A stretch of 64,000 nt of DNA from Tricholoma matsutake (lineage: Eukaryota > Basidiomycota > Agaricomycetes > Agaricales > Tricholomataceae), in the NCBI GenBank assembly GCA_026075535.2, contig AP026542.1, positions 6,200,001 through 6,264,000 on the forward strand, in the 5' to 3' direction. Position numbers and translations under genes: made by a program. How positions within the stretch are numbered: position 1 is the stretch's first letter; each line of letters starts with the position of its first letter. The notes under the pieces are model-generated. The model did no database searches. It was not told the origin of the DNA and saw only the letters and a program-made list of their open reading frames with translations. Below are positions 22,132 through 32,486 of this stretch, piece by piece.

Positions 22132-22354
22132 TGGAAGGGAGTATCCTCTCCCAACACTCAGGGACCAAGCTGTGAGGAATGTGGTATCGATTCAAGGAAA
22201 GTTACTCTACTATTACAAACCACTCATGTATATAATGTAGTTGCATGTGATAATCCTGTGCTCATGGTAGTCATGTGATCGCATGGATGATGTAACGCAC
22301 GTAATGAAGTGCATTGTAGCCAAAGTTCGTAGTAAGAGAAATGGTTCTCTTACA
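22132..22354 (-). repeat. TE-C 5' LTR
   Basis: Pairs with 10632-10854. On the coding strand it is followed by a nine-base T run and GTGACGAGCATG. No TGG-type tRNA primer site is evident, and I did not find a self-complementary site as in TE-B and TE-D. Bases 21743-22131 are leader with no gene. Confidence 0.9.
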
Positions 22355-24735
22355 ATCGCAAAGAATTCGGGGCGGAGCAGGGTAGTGTTGCGATTATCAT
22401 CAAGGCTGTTCACATGATCGGCTCATCATGAAAGCACATCACATTTACCCATACTCTTTCCAGGATGGTGGTGCATGACAAAGTCAAACCACAAAAGATA
22501 GAGCGACCAGCGAGCTTGTCTGCGATTTAGCTTTTTCACAGTCATGAAGTACTCCAGATTTTTGTGGTCAGTCCAGATCTCTACCTTGTCCTGCACACCT
22601 TCAAGGAAATGCCTCCATTCCTCTAATGATCTCATCACTGCTAGCATCTCCTTGTCATGGATCTCATAATTTCATTCGACTGGATTGAGCAATTTTGGGT
22701 AGAATGCGATAGGGTGCCATTTGAGATCGTCGGCCAATTGCTGCAACAGCACTGAACCGGTCGCATAGTCTGAGCTGTCTGCCTCGATGTGAAATGCTTT
22801 GGCATTGTCAGCGAAATAGAGAATAGGGGAGGATGTGACCCAATTCTTGATTTTGTCAAAGGTGCCTTGTTCCGAAGGTCCCCATTCCCATTTGCACTCC
22901 TTCTTTGTGAGCTCAAAGAGGGGTTTCGCATGATGCAAAAAGTCTTTGATGAAGCGCCAATAGAAATTCGCGAACCCTAGGAATGACTGTACCTCCTTGC
23001 ATGTTGTGGGGGTGGGCCATTCGGTGACTCCCACTACCTTGATGGGATCCATACAAATTTTGCCCTTGGATATGATGAGTCTGAGGTACTCGATCATTGT
23101 TTGCTCGAACTCACACTTGTCATGTCGCAGAAACAACTTGTGTGCATGAAGGTGCTCCAGGACAAGGCGCGTAATGTGCCGATGTTCATCGATTGATTTT
23201 GTAAAGATGAGGATGTCATCCAGGTAGACACAGACCACTCCTTCCATAATGAGATCCTGAAAAATGTCGTTCATCATCATTTGGAATGTGGAAGGGGAGT
23301 TTGTGAGTCCGAAAAACATCACCAAGGGTTCAAAAAGCCCGTGATTCATGCGAAAACTGGCTTTCCATTCGTCGCCCCTTTTCATGTGCACATTGTTGTA
23401 CCCCCATCGCACGTCGAGTTTTGTAAAGTATTTTGCACCTCATAGTTGATTTACCAGTTCTGAAATCAGTGGTAGCAGATATTGGTTTTTGATCATGAGG
23501 GCATTGAGAGCACGATAATCTTGTACAAGCCAGAGGGATCCATCCTTCTTCTTGATAAAGAAGACGGGGGATGCCATTGGCGACTTTGAGGGGCAAATGT
23601 GGCCAGTGGCTAGGTTCTCCTGGATGAATTTGTCCATCTTGGCCTGTTCATTGGGCGCGAGGGGGTAGACCTTGCAGCTAGTGGCTTTCGCACCAGGGAT
23701 GAGTTTGATTGCATGATCCCATACCTTTTGGTCAGGCAAGCAGTCGAACAAAGACTTTGCGAATAGGTCCTCAAACTCGTAGAAGTGCGCAGGGACAGAT
23801 TCATGAAAGGACTTTGGTTGCACATTCTTATGGAAGGCCTCTGCTAGCCATTGTGAAATGTTGGACGTGGCACAAACAAATTCCGCTTTGCGGGGAATGG
23901 TAGCAACGAAGATGCGATCTCCCTCTTTGACTGAGTTTTTGCTCGAAAGGGGCAGTTCGCCATGGTCTTCATCATTGTTATCATCGTTCACCAGTTGTGG
24001 AAGGTCCAGGATGTCCTCCATCTCAATGTCAGGGGTAGGCATGGGACCTGCACGACAGGTATGAATGCTAGCAATTTCCCAAAAAGCACTTTTGCGCTCT
24101 TCATTCATCTCAATCTGACAGGTGCAGCAGTGATTCGGGCATTGACTTATTTTGACCTCATTAGTCTGCCAGTCCACCTCAGGATTATGCTCGCAGAGCC
24201 AGGTGAGGCCAAGAATAACATCTTGCTTGCCGATGCCAGTCACCACAAATGTCACATGTTCAGAGTGGTCATGAAATTGTAGTAGGACCTCTACAACTTC
24301 TGAGATATCACCTGCTTCATTCACTGAGCCATTGACATTGAACACAGGGATGGGTCGGCTGAGTGCCTTTGTTGTGAGGTGATTTCGCGCAATGAAATCA
24401 GAACTGATGAAAGGGCTGGTGGCACCACAATCAAGTAGTGCCTTGGTCATGTGCACAGCGCCAGTATCAGTGATTTGCAGCGATACTTCGAGCTTGAACG
24501 AGTGGGGGCTTGGGGTTGTCGCTACAACATAGTGGTTGGGGAGTCGTTTCTCCCATTTAGGGTGCTTATGAAAATGCAAACGAGGATAGGGATGGGTTAG
24601 TATGGCTTGCGCATCATTTGCAGAGAGATCAGTCGATGAAATAGAATTTAATTTGTACACTTCATCTACTGACAGCACTGTGAAATGATTTTTCATGGAC
24701 AACAGTGGCATACTGTTCACTTGTTGTCGCTGCAA
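22355..24735 (-). pseudogene. TE-B protease, reverse transcriptase and RNase H
   Basis: Three open segments (24735-23440, 23412-22672, 22647-22426) in the same order as TE-D1 pol, to which they are clearly homologous. Protease has ALLDCGATSPF (Cys for Ser). RT has VYLDDILIF intact. RNase H has [13 protein letters not shown]. The segments are separated by TGA codons at 23437-23439 and 22674-22676 and by a double TGA at 22423-22428 where TE-D1 reads Arg-Arg. The frame is cut at 22355 by TE-C, in the block FFAI, and resumes at 10631. Confidence 0.87.
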
Positions 24736-25942
24736 AAATCCTCCTTTACTTCTACAATGGGCTCCTCATTCCTCTCATTTGTGTTGTTCACATCCAGTGC
24801 TGCAAATTCCTCCTGTGCAAAATCCTGTCGCTCTTTGCCATCCATGTACCAAATGTCAAACTGTCTTGGGCATTCGGGTCGTGCATGACCGGGTTCTCCG
24901 CAACAAAAGCAGATGAGCGCAGATCCATCCTTTGGTTTAGTGGGTGTGGAGACACTTTGCGCCGAAGATGTGTATTGTGATGGGGTGGTTGTGTGCGAAA
25001 TCAGGGGGAGGGGCCACACCATGGTGGGAACAAGCTTGCGGAACATGTTCCCTAGCTGCGAGCTGGTTTCAGATTGTGAGGCCATTCATGAAGACGTGCG
25101 AAAAGCCTCATTCACAATGCAATTTTCATCGCAGATGATAGCGGCATTGTACCACTGCTTGGGGGTGTTATCCGAAGGTCGTCCAGTGGTGAGAAGGCAA
25201 CATGGACTTGGATCTTCATGTTTAGACCTTGTCAGAATCAGAGGACGATATGCAAGCCCTCAAAGTACTGTGCTCGCTCTACCAGTTCACGAAAGTTGTC
25301 AACGGTTCATGTACCTTGGAAGTAATTCACAGTCTTGAGCTCAGTCCACAAAGATTGGATCTCATTCTTCAGACAGAACTCGTTTGCAAATTCATCTGCA
25401 AAATTGGAGTAGGAGGTGTAGGGGAGTCTTCTGCTTAGTTGGTAGTTGTGCATGAGACAATCCACAAACCATGCGGCTCATCCACCCTTCATGAATGAGA
25501 GGGCCCACATAACCTGTGCATGCTCATCCACAAATTGATGAGGAGTGAGGGCAAAATAGAGTGCGCACAAATTCAGGAATGCTCGTCCTTGTGAACAATC
25601 ACCTGAAAAGTGTGGGGGGTTTGCAGGCTTGGGGTGGTAATCTTGCAACAATGTTTCATGATGGATTTCGTGAACTACTGGGCCAGGAGACCCTAGGTCT
25701 GTGGGGTTGGAGATGCTCGGAAGCACCTGTGGCTCTTTGCGGTCCACCTCTCATTGTGCAAATACCACCATAGTCTGTACAAGGCCTGCAATGCTCACTT
25801 CGATGCGCTGGAGGCGGTCCTCATTGTCCATCTCCATGGGAAGGTTGGTAGTTGTGTAAAGGGGCAGAAGAGTCAAGTGGAGGGATGATAGCAAAGCTCT
25901 CCACAGTCGCAAAGCAGGCACAAAAATGTGCGAAATTTTCAT
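24717..25942 (-). pseudogene. TE-B gag
   Basis: Recognisable pieces are the N-terminus with a coiled-coil-like RLQRIEVSIAGLVQTM (about 25850-25760), capsid start (FSGDCSQGRAFLNLCALYF, 25640-25550) and a nucleocapsid with CFCCGEPGHARPECP (about 24870-24910). Both are close to the TE-D Gag blocks GRAFLNSCELYI and CYRCGEPGHRAGACP. The middle (about 25100-25470) is out of frame and I cannot read it as protein. It is a broken gene. Confidence 0.72.
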
Positions 25943-25992
25943 AAACTGAGTCGCTGGCTGTGGTAACCTACTACCTTCAGTCCACTAAAGAG

Positions 25993-26002
25993 AGAGTTTT
26001 CT
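25993..26002 (-). promoter_or_regulatory. TE-B candidate self-priming primer binding site
   Basis: On the coding strand AGAAAACTCT begins two bases after the LTR, the same offset and the same ten bases as in TE-D1 and TE-D2. The complement lies inside the TE-B LTR at 26126-26135. Confidence 0.65.
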
Positions 26003-26004
26003 TC

Positions 26005-26621
26005 TGTAAGAGCAACCTTACAATCAGAGTCCTAAGAACTCGATACTTGCAAGGGAAAACCAAAGTTTAGATTCAATAACTATTGAACAAGGAAAAGACC
26101 CATACCTTGCAAGGGAAAACCAAAGAGAAAACTCTAAGGAGTCCGGTGCAAGGCTGAAGTATATATATGGAAGGCATGCAACATTCTAAAATACTTGGAG
26201 CCCCTTCCATCCTAGCACTAATTCAGATCCAGGGTCGTGTTCTCATTTGGGGAGACAGCCATCAATCAGTGATAGTGTCTGCATCAGGCCATGCTTGGTA
26301 AGTGGTGTCCACATCAGGCCATGATTGGTAATGGGCTTGTGAGGACATCCTCAATCGTTTCTGCAGGCGCAACAATTGCGCAACTGGTTTGCGCAAAGGC
26401 GCAAACTGCGACAACGGTTTGTGCAGGGGTATTGACTGCGAGAATGGTGAGAGTACAATAGGGGCTGATGGATCGACATATCAGAATGTTTGTAGATGGT
26501 TGGCGCAAAAGGCGCCTCATTGCATGAAAGGTGCTTTGTTGCATGAACATTTGCAGGTGTGCGGAAATGTTCACAAATGTACGCCAACCATTGTAGGGGC
26601 TCGTAAGGTGTTCCCCTTACA
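26005..26621 (-). repeat. TE-B 5' LTR
   Basis: 617 bp starting TGTAAGAGCA and ending TTCCCCTTACA on the plus strand; the outer 6 bp are inverted (TGTAAG/CTTACA). It contains AGAAAACTCT (26126-26135, complement of the primer site) and the repeated motif CTTGCAAGGGAAAACCAAAG at 26046 and 26106, 60 bp apart. The next five bases, CCACT, are the probable target in the copia element. Only one LTR of TE-B is in the window. Between about 26340 and 26540 it is rich in GCGCAA/TGCGC words. Confidence 0.8.
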
Positions 26622-27339
26622 CCACTGGATCCACATATTAAGCTCGAACCCAGTGAACCTGAAATTGTAACAATAATTATGTGTCACTGATTGGATCATT
26701 AATGTATGCAGCAGTGGCCACAAGGCCAGATATAGCATTTGCTGTGAATAGACTTGCATCTTTTATGGCTAATCCTACTATGTGTCATTGGACAGCTGCT
26801 AAGCATGTTCTCAGATATTTGAAGGGGACTAAAAATGTAGGAATTACATATTCCAAATCTGAATCTGAGGATGTGACTAGTCAGAATCATTTTATTGGAT
26901 ATTCTGATGCTAGCTTCACAAATAATTATGATCGCACATCAGTATCCAGCTATGCAGCAGCTGGAGGAGCAGTCTCCTGGGGGTCTAATAAACAAAATAT
27001 AGTTTCCCTCTCTACTACCAAAGCTGAATATGTATGTCTTTCTGATGCAGCACACAAGGCCACATGGCTCCACAATTTGTATGCAGAGATTGGGTTCCCA
27101 CAGGAAGAACCAACAGTAATAATTTAGGTGCATTAGCTATTGCCAAAAATCCACATTATCATAAGAGGACTAAATATTTTGATATCAAGCATCATTATAT
27201 TGCAGAAGAAATCAGTAACAAGACTATAGTTACTGAATATCTTCCAATGGCACAAATGACTGCTGACATATTTACAAAAGCCCTACCCAGGCAGGCTCAT
27301 GAACTTCACATGAAGTCCCTGGGACTATTCTCTGCTTGA
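26622..27339 (+). pseudogene. Ty1/copia RT end and RNase H fragment
   Basis: Reads PLDPHIKLEP, then the conserved copia block SLIGSLMYAAVATRPDI, KHVLRYLKGTKN, the RNase H GYSDASF, SLSTTKAEYV, and the C-terminal KYFDIKHHYI...DIFTKALP. There are frame shifts near 26675 and near 27117. The 5' part was displaced by the TE-B insertion at 26621. RNase H following RT in this sequence context is the Ty1/copia order. The ancestral product is a polyprotein; this is its last quarter. Confidence 0.88.
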
Positions 27340-27346
27340 GGGGGAG

Positions 27347-27820
27347 TGTTGAGGAGTAAGCTGTGCCATACTCAGCAAGTGGAGAGTCTGGGATTAAATC
27401 AGACTGAAACATAAGTAGAAAAATATATATACATCAATAGGATAATGATGCAATATGAGGTCTTACCTGCTGCACCCACATTCCACTGTGTGAACCATGC
27501 TACTGGGGACTTTCCATAAGCCTTTATTCAGGTTAATAGAATAAATTCAAGGAACAATATCCTTAATGCCAAGGTGCCAACTCCCATCAGCTGGATTGAT
27601 GAACACGGATCTTGCTTAGACCCTCAAATAAACCTTAATTTGTTGATAGGGTACCCTCCCCCTCGAATAGACTTTTTTCAGCATGAATAAACACAACTCA
27701 GCACAACATGACCAAGCACAAGCCACCCTTCGACACCGTCTGTAATGTTGAACTTGCAGCCTGAAGCGCAGTCTCTGGAATGTAAGCCCATCTTGTTCCC
27801 ATGACCATCTTTATTGATTT
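27347..27820 (+). repeat. Probable copia 3' LTR, end not defined
   Basis: Immediately after the copia stop is GAGGGGGAG, a polypurine tract, then TGTTGAGGAGTAAG, a typical copia LTR start at 27347. I cannot place the right end: no second LTR is in the window, and no clear TACA or CA end with a target duplication stands out. The sequence to about 27,820 shows no gene. Confidence 0.5.
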
Positions 27821-27932
27821 CCACTGCTAATGTTCACCCGAATTAGGTGAATTATGGCTAGCAGCACCACTCAGGATTTTTTTTTTTTCACCGTACCTGC
27901 GCTGTATGATCACATGTAGGGACCTCACGTGA

Positions 27933-28178
27933 TTACAATTTACTATGGTTATCGTAAAGTGCCTGCCAGGGAGTACCGATGTGGGGGTTTGGGAGTAGTT
28001 GACCACAGCATAAGTAAAGATGGCTCGGTTGGCGCTGTTGGACTTGAAGTTGGTGGGCATGCTCCACTCCAACAAGTGCAAGTGCAATCACAGAAACTGC
28101 ATGATCAACTGCCTCCTGATCCTGCTCCTTTTCTTCTTCCTCCATCTGCTGGAGAATGAGTTGCTCAATGTCGTCCAT
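27933..28178 (-). pseudogene. PIF/Harbinger-like transposase N-terminal fragment
   Basis: An 81-codon minus-strand frame beginning with an acidic helix rich in Glu/Gln (LILQQMEEEEKEQDQEAV), ending with LYLCCGQLLPNPHIGTPWQALY. From memory this second block resembles the N-terminal end of basidiomycete PIF/Harbinger-type (DDE_Tnp_4) transposases. The catalytic domain is missing. A T run at 27877 and unrelated sequence follow. Identification is by resemblance only. Confidence 0.4.
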
Positions 28179-28339
28179 AGGCTAAGTGGCGATATTCAGC
28201 ATCTTAATATATTTAAATCAGACTGCCTTGTAGTTTAATCAAAACAATAGATTATCAGATTAAATTTGCCATCAGCGGATCAGCAATTGAGATCTGCCAA
28301 ATATTTTATTCTGAAATCTTATGGAAAGTCACCCACTAA

Positions 28340-28366
28340 CACCAGGGGCAAAACCTAGGGCAGTTG
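28340..28366 (+). repeat. CACTA-like left terminal inverted repeat
   Basis: CACCAGGGGCAAAACCTAGG plus seven more bases, pairing with 41931-41957 with one mismatch. It starts CACCA rather than the CACTA of the type elements; the bases CACTA do occur just outside, at 28334. Confidence 0.85.
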
Positions 28367-28642
28367 GATTTAAAATTTTAAACACTTAGCAGTTATGTAA
28401 TATAATTTGAAAGTGTGCAATTGATGATCAATGCCCATGATGTTTTCACCTGCCAATATGCTGCCATACCGATCATGGCCCATCAGATTGCCCTGGACTT
28501 TCCAATTTTTTCTGGCATGGGGATCCTTTATTCCACCATGTGATTGCGCTGAATTCCTTTGTTCTCGATGTGTTTCATGCCATGCACTGTGCACATGTTC
28601 TGGCTTGACTGAATACCTTGATTCTTGACCACCACCATCCCA

Positions 28643-30245
28643 ATGGCTGACTCTGATGCTCACATGCAACCTCCTGCTGATTCTGAATCTGGGTTAGGGG
28701 AGGGCACCTCATCTGGTAACAAGCGCAAGCGCTCACCAGACAGTAGCAGTGCAAACACCAACTCCTCACGAGCGAAGAAAGCACGCAAAGTTTTTGCTAA
28801 GCGACCCAGGAAACCCAAGAAACCTAGTGACTGGCACATGAGAAAGGGAGAGGTACCAAAAGAGGCAGAGAAAACAAAGGTGTGCAACTTTTGTTACATT
28901 GTATTTGATCACTTCACAGTTCTTCTGTATTTTAGGCAGCTCTTGAGCTTCATCTTCGTGTCCTGTGGTGTCTACCACACCAGAGCACTGTTCCCCCAAA
29001 GGTCACTCCTGAAGACAAAGTACCATTCACTCAGCATTATTTGTCTGAAGCACAGCTCCAAAACTCAGTAACATCCAGCCTGGATGACAACTCAGGTAGG
29101 ATACAAGATGCCAAAGCCAAGGTAGCTGAGCTTGTCAGCTCTCTCAAGGATGGGATGATTGCTGCAAACATTAGGTGCATCCAGGAGTGTCATTTGTTAC
29201 TCATATTTAGGACTGTGGCATGCCTTGGACTTGCAAAGTGGGCACCCAATGTCCTGAGTGGCGATCCTGAGTCCATGTACAACCTACTCCATGAACATAT
29301 TGCACTCAAGACATTTGAGCAGGTCTCAACTGCATATGGGTATAGTCACATGGGAGCTAACCTGTTGTGTGTCCATGACTTTGCACTCATGCGCAAACTT
29401 TACTGAAGTTTTGTCTTTTCCTACATGTATGGGCTTGCAAAGTCAGAGGCAAAGAGTCCAGGGAGTGTTGCGAAGGGAAAGCAGATGACTTCAGTGTGGA
29501 AGAGACGTAATACTGTGTGTATTTTGCTTCCATTGAAATGTGGACTATACTGAGATAAGTTCAATAGCTTGCTAGTGGCAGAGTTGAAGTATTCAAAGCA
29601 CAGGGTTTCAATGATCGAGTCTTGGCCTTAGCTAATGAAAATGAGGCCCATTCTGATGATGAGTTGGCAGAAGGGGACCCAGACTCAGTCTACCATATCA
29701 AGGAGAAGGAGGGTCGGGCAACAGGGGTGGCTGCATTCTTCCATATGGCAGACAAGCAACACCAGCGGATGAATAAAAGCAAAAGTGGTCGCTTCAGGTG
29801 AGTTCAAGTGTCATTACCTTTTATCATTGGCTAATTTTATAATTACAGAACTGAGCGACACCATGAAGATCCTCCAATACCAAAGCAATCAAAGCTTCTG
29901 GCACTACCAAAGTCAGTCCCAATTGATTGGTTTGATCCAATCTACTGGAATGAACACCTTATGCTCTGTGAGTGTGCTGATTACACCTGGGGTGGATGGC
30001 ATGTTGCTCTGCCTGGTGATCCACAGTTGTACAGCACCTGGTCTGCATGTGTGGCATGGAAAAATCTGCCAGAGAAAGAGTTCATGGAGAAGTATGGGAA
30101 TGATGTGTTGACACAATATAAGCTGCCTACTGAGGAGGAGCTGAAACAGCTTGACCGATATGATGAAGAGCAGGAGGGGCAGGCAGATGGGGCAGAAGAG
30201 GGGGATGATGATGATGATGGTGATGACTTGTATGGTGATGACTAG
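28643..30245 (+). pseudogene. CACTA-associated companion gene, function unknown
   Basis: A multi-exon gene from ATG 28643: a basic, nuclear-looking N-terminus (KRKRSPDSSS, AKKARKVFAKRPRKPKKP), intron 28880-28935, then LSEAQLQNSVTSSLDD, intron about 29174-29210, VACLGLAKWAPNVLSGDPE, a TGA at 29403-29405 inside an otherwise open frame, a poorly defined stretch, and a conserved-looking end (KSVPIDWFDPIYWNEHLM, WSACVAWKNLPEKEF) with an Asp/Glu-rich tail to TAG 30243-30245. I do not recognise a domain. Its place inside the terminal repeats suggests a second transposon protein, comparable in position to TNPA of En/Spm, but I see no homology evidence for that. Confidence 0.6.
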
Positions 30246-30516
30246 CCTAAGAATGCAGGATAGATCAAGGTATATCCTTCTTGACTTTGCATGTTTGGCC
30301 CTTTGCAACAAACTGGTAGCTGCTAGCACCACTTCTATGCTTTCCACTAATATTTCAATTCTATGCCTATTTACTCACTATGGTCTCTTTAGTAGTATGC
30401 TCTACAATTTCTCTATGATTCTCTTGACTCACTGTACATTATGATATGGACACTTCATTTAATACAAAATTATGATATTTATTCATTAAAAAAAGTTACA
30501 AAAAAAAGATTGTTGC

Positions 30517-31444
30517 TTCCCATTTCCACCCCGCGAGCAGTTGCTCACAGTGGCGGGTGGGGGAGCTGTGGTTGTTGTGGTGGCCGTCGTCATCATCGTT
30601 GTCGAGCCTGCTCCCCCAAGAAGTCTCCTCCCTTGTGTTTGGAGCAAGGGAGGGGGTGATGGTGCATGTTGTCACTAAGAGCAGAATGAGAAACCCCTCC
30701 TCTCGCGTTTGCAGCGAGAGAGGGGGTGGTGGTGGTTGTCACTGAGAACAGAACATGAAACACCCCCACTTGCGTTTGCAGTGAGAGGGGGTGGTGGTGG
30801 TTGTCACCAAGAGCAGAATGAGAAACCCCTCCTCTTGCGTTTGCAGCAAGGGTGGGGTGGTGGTGGTTGTTGCCAAGAGCAGAATGAGAAACCCCTCCTC
30901 TCACGTTTGCAGCAAGGGGGGGGGGGGGGGGGGGGGGGGGGGGGTGGTTGTTGCCAAGAATAGAACAAAAAACACCCCCGCTTGCATTTGCAGCGAGAGA
31001 GGGGGTGGTGGTGGTTGTTGCCAAGAATAGAACGAAAAACACCCCTGCTCACATTTGCAGCGAGAGAGGGGGTGGTGGTGGTTGTCGCCAAGAACAGAAC
31101 GTGAAACACCCCCGCTCACATTTGCAGCGAGAGGGGGTGGTGGTGGTTGTCACCAAGAGCAGAATGAGAAACCCCTCCTCTCACGTTTGCAGCAAGGGAG
31201 GGGTGGTGGTGGTGGTTGTCGCCGAGAATAGAATGAAAAACACCCCTGCTCGGGTTTGCAGCGAGAGAGGGGGTGGTGGTGGTTGTCGCCGAGAACAGAA
31301 CATGAAACATCCCCGCTCACATTTGCAGTGAGAGGGGGGTGGTGCCTGTCATTGTCATTGTCATGCCTGCTCCCCCTTCTTGTTGTCTCCATTCTCATTG
31401 CTCCCCATTTCCACCCCGCGAGCAGTTGCTCACGGCGGTGGTTC
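30517..31444. repeat. Minisatellite of about 66-bp units, flanked by 40-bp direct repeats
   Basis: The word TTTGCAG recurs at 30708, 30775, 30840, 30906, 30987, 31054, 31121, 31186, 31255 and 31322, giving spacings of 65-69 bp (81 where the G run lies). Each unit reads roughly GAGAGGGGGTGGTGGTGG, then TTGTCRCCAAGA, AGAA and AAACACCCC. Units fall into alternating variants ending CCCCTCCTC and CACCCCCGC. A run of 29 G occupies 30916-30944. Near-identical 40-bp copies beginning CCATTTCCACCCCGCGAGCA flank the array (about 30520 and 31403). Open frames through it are Val/Gly/Pro-rich artefacts. Confidence 0.92.
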
Positions 31445-32486
31445 GGGGTGCTATGATGTGTGGTGGTGGTGGCGGCAAGAGAGGGAGGATGTCATCGTCG
31501 TCAGTTCTATCCTGTTTGGATTGCGAGGGGGTTTGCATGGACATGTCTGGGCATGTGTCATGTCATTACCCCATGCCTGCTCCCTCTTCCACCATCTCTG
31601 TCACTGGCAACCACAATCCTGCTTGTATTCATGGTGGGTGAGAGTTGGGAAGGGGGAAGATGGGGTAGGGGGGCGTACCTGGCGGGTATGCCGCTCCTTG
31701 GGTCTCCTGGCACCCCTCAGCTGTATCCTGTACTAAGACAAAGCCCTCACATCCCAATTCTATGGGGAGGAGGGCAGAGCAGGCATACATGGCTGTTGTT
31801 GAGCTAAGGTGACTGTTGTATCTAGAACAAAAGGCAAAGGATGTTTGTTAGTACTAAGAAGAAGAAAGAAGTAGAATTACTCAAGGCCCAACACATCTGA
31901 AAATGTGTATCCATCATTTCTACAGTCCCAAAAAGGCCGTAGCCTCCACCAACCCGCATTGTCCCCAATCGTCGCGGCATCATCATCTTGAGGTGTTGAG
32001 ACAGCGTTGGCATGACACAGTACATGTGAAACGTTCAAATTCAAACACTATATCTAAAGCAAAGTCAAACACTTTGTTAGCATTTGTCATGGACCCGAGT
32101 AAATGCACGTACTCACCTGGTATGGTCATGAGGGAATCTGGCCACCATAGGAGGTCGGAACGAGTCGACGAGAGACTTGGGGTGTGTTACACCCCGAGAA
32201 AGAAAGGTGAACAATGTACAAGTTGTTCACCAGTAGTGAAACTTGACGGTTACCCATCAAGTTGAAACATGTGACAAATGTCACATGACATGTGACCCAA
32301 ATCAAATGCATTTGACGTGTTTGTCACCAGATAGCCGGGATTCTCCTGACTGCTCCTGTGCTCAAATAATAGGAAACTACTATGAAAGACATGTTTCCCA
32401 ACAACAAGATATATTAAGTTGAGTGGATACAGATGTACAATTAAATACTTGTCCCTAAGCATCCACTGGCACTCCTGCTCTTGTTC
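31445..32486. other. CACTA-like element internal sequence without a recognisable gene
   Basis: Between the minisatellite and the transposase 3' end. It includes a palindrome GGTGAACAATGTACAAGTTG continuing TTCACC (about 32204-32229), which could form a 9-bp stem. A block from TGTGTTACACC (32183) to CCCAACA (32403) has LTR-like ends on the minus strand (TGTTGGGAAACATG...GTAACACA) but no target duplication. No credible protein. Confidence 0.4.

Larger units (their letters stand above)
10632..22354 (-). mobile_element. TE-C: Ty3/gypsy chromovirus with both LTRs
   Basis: Two 223-bp LTRs (10632-10854 and 22132-22354) bound an element whose genes are on the minus strand: gag, protease, RT-RNase H, integrase, chromodomain. 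The target duplication is ATCAC on the left (10627-10631) and ATCGC on the right (22355-22359), equal except for one CpG transition. Excising it restores the TE-B frame. TE-D1 is inserted in its pol gene. Without TE-D1 the element is about 5.7 kb. Three in-frame TGA codons (20456, 20279, 19079) are the only breaks I see in gag-pol besides the insertion. Confidence 0.92.

Noticed and set aside
30916..30944. 29-base G run as a biological signal
   Set aside because: Kept only as part of the minisatellite; homopolymer length is the least reliable part of an assembly.
30557..31398. Overlapping Val/Gly-, Pro-, and Cys-rich open frames on both strands
   Set aside because: All come from the 66-bp minisatellite, whose unit is near a multiple of three; no start, splice or domain evidence.
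32183..32403. LTR-like block TGTTGGGAAACATG...GTAACACA (minus strand)
   Set aside because: The ends look right, but no target duplication and no second copy are visible, so I list it only as a remark.
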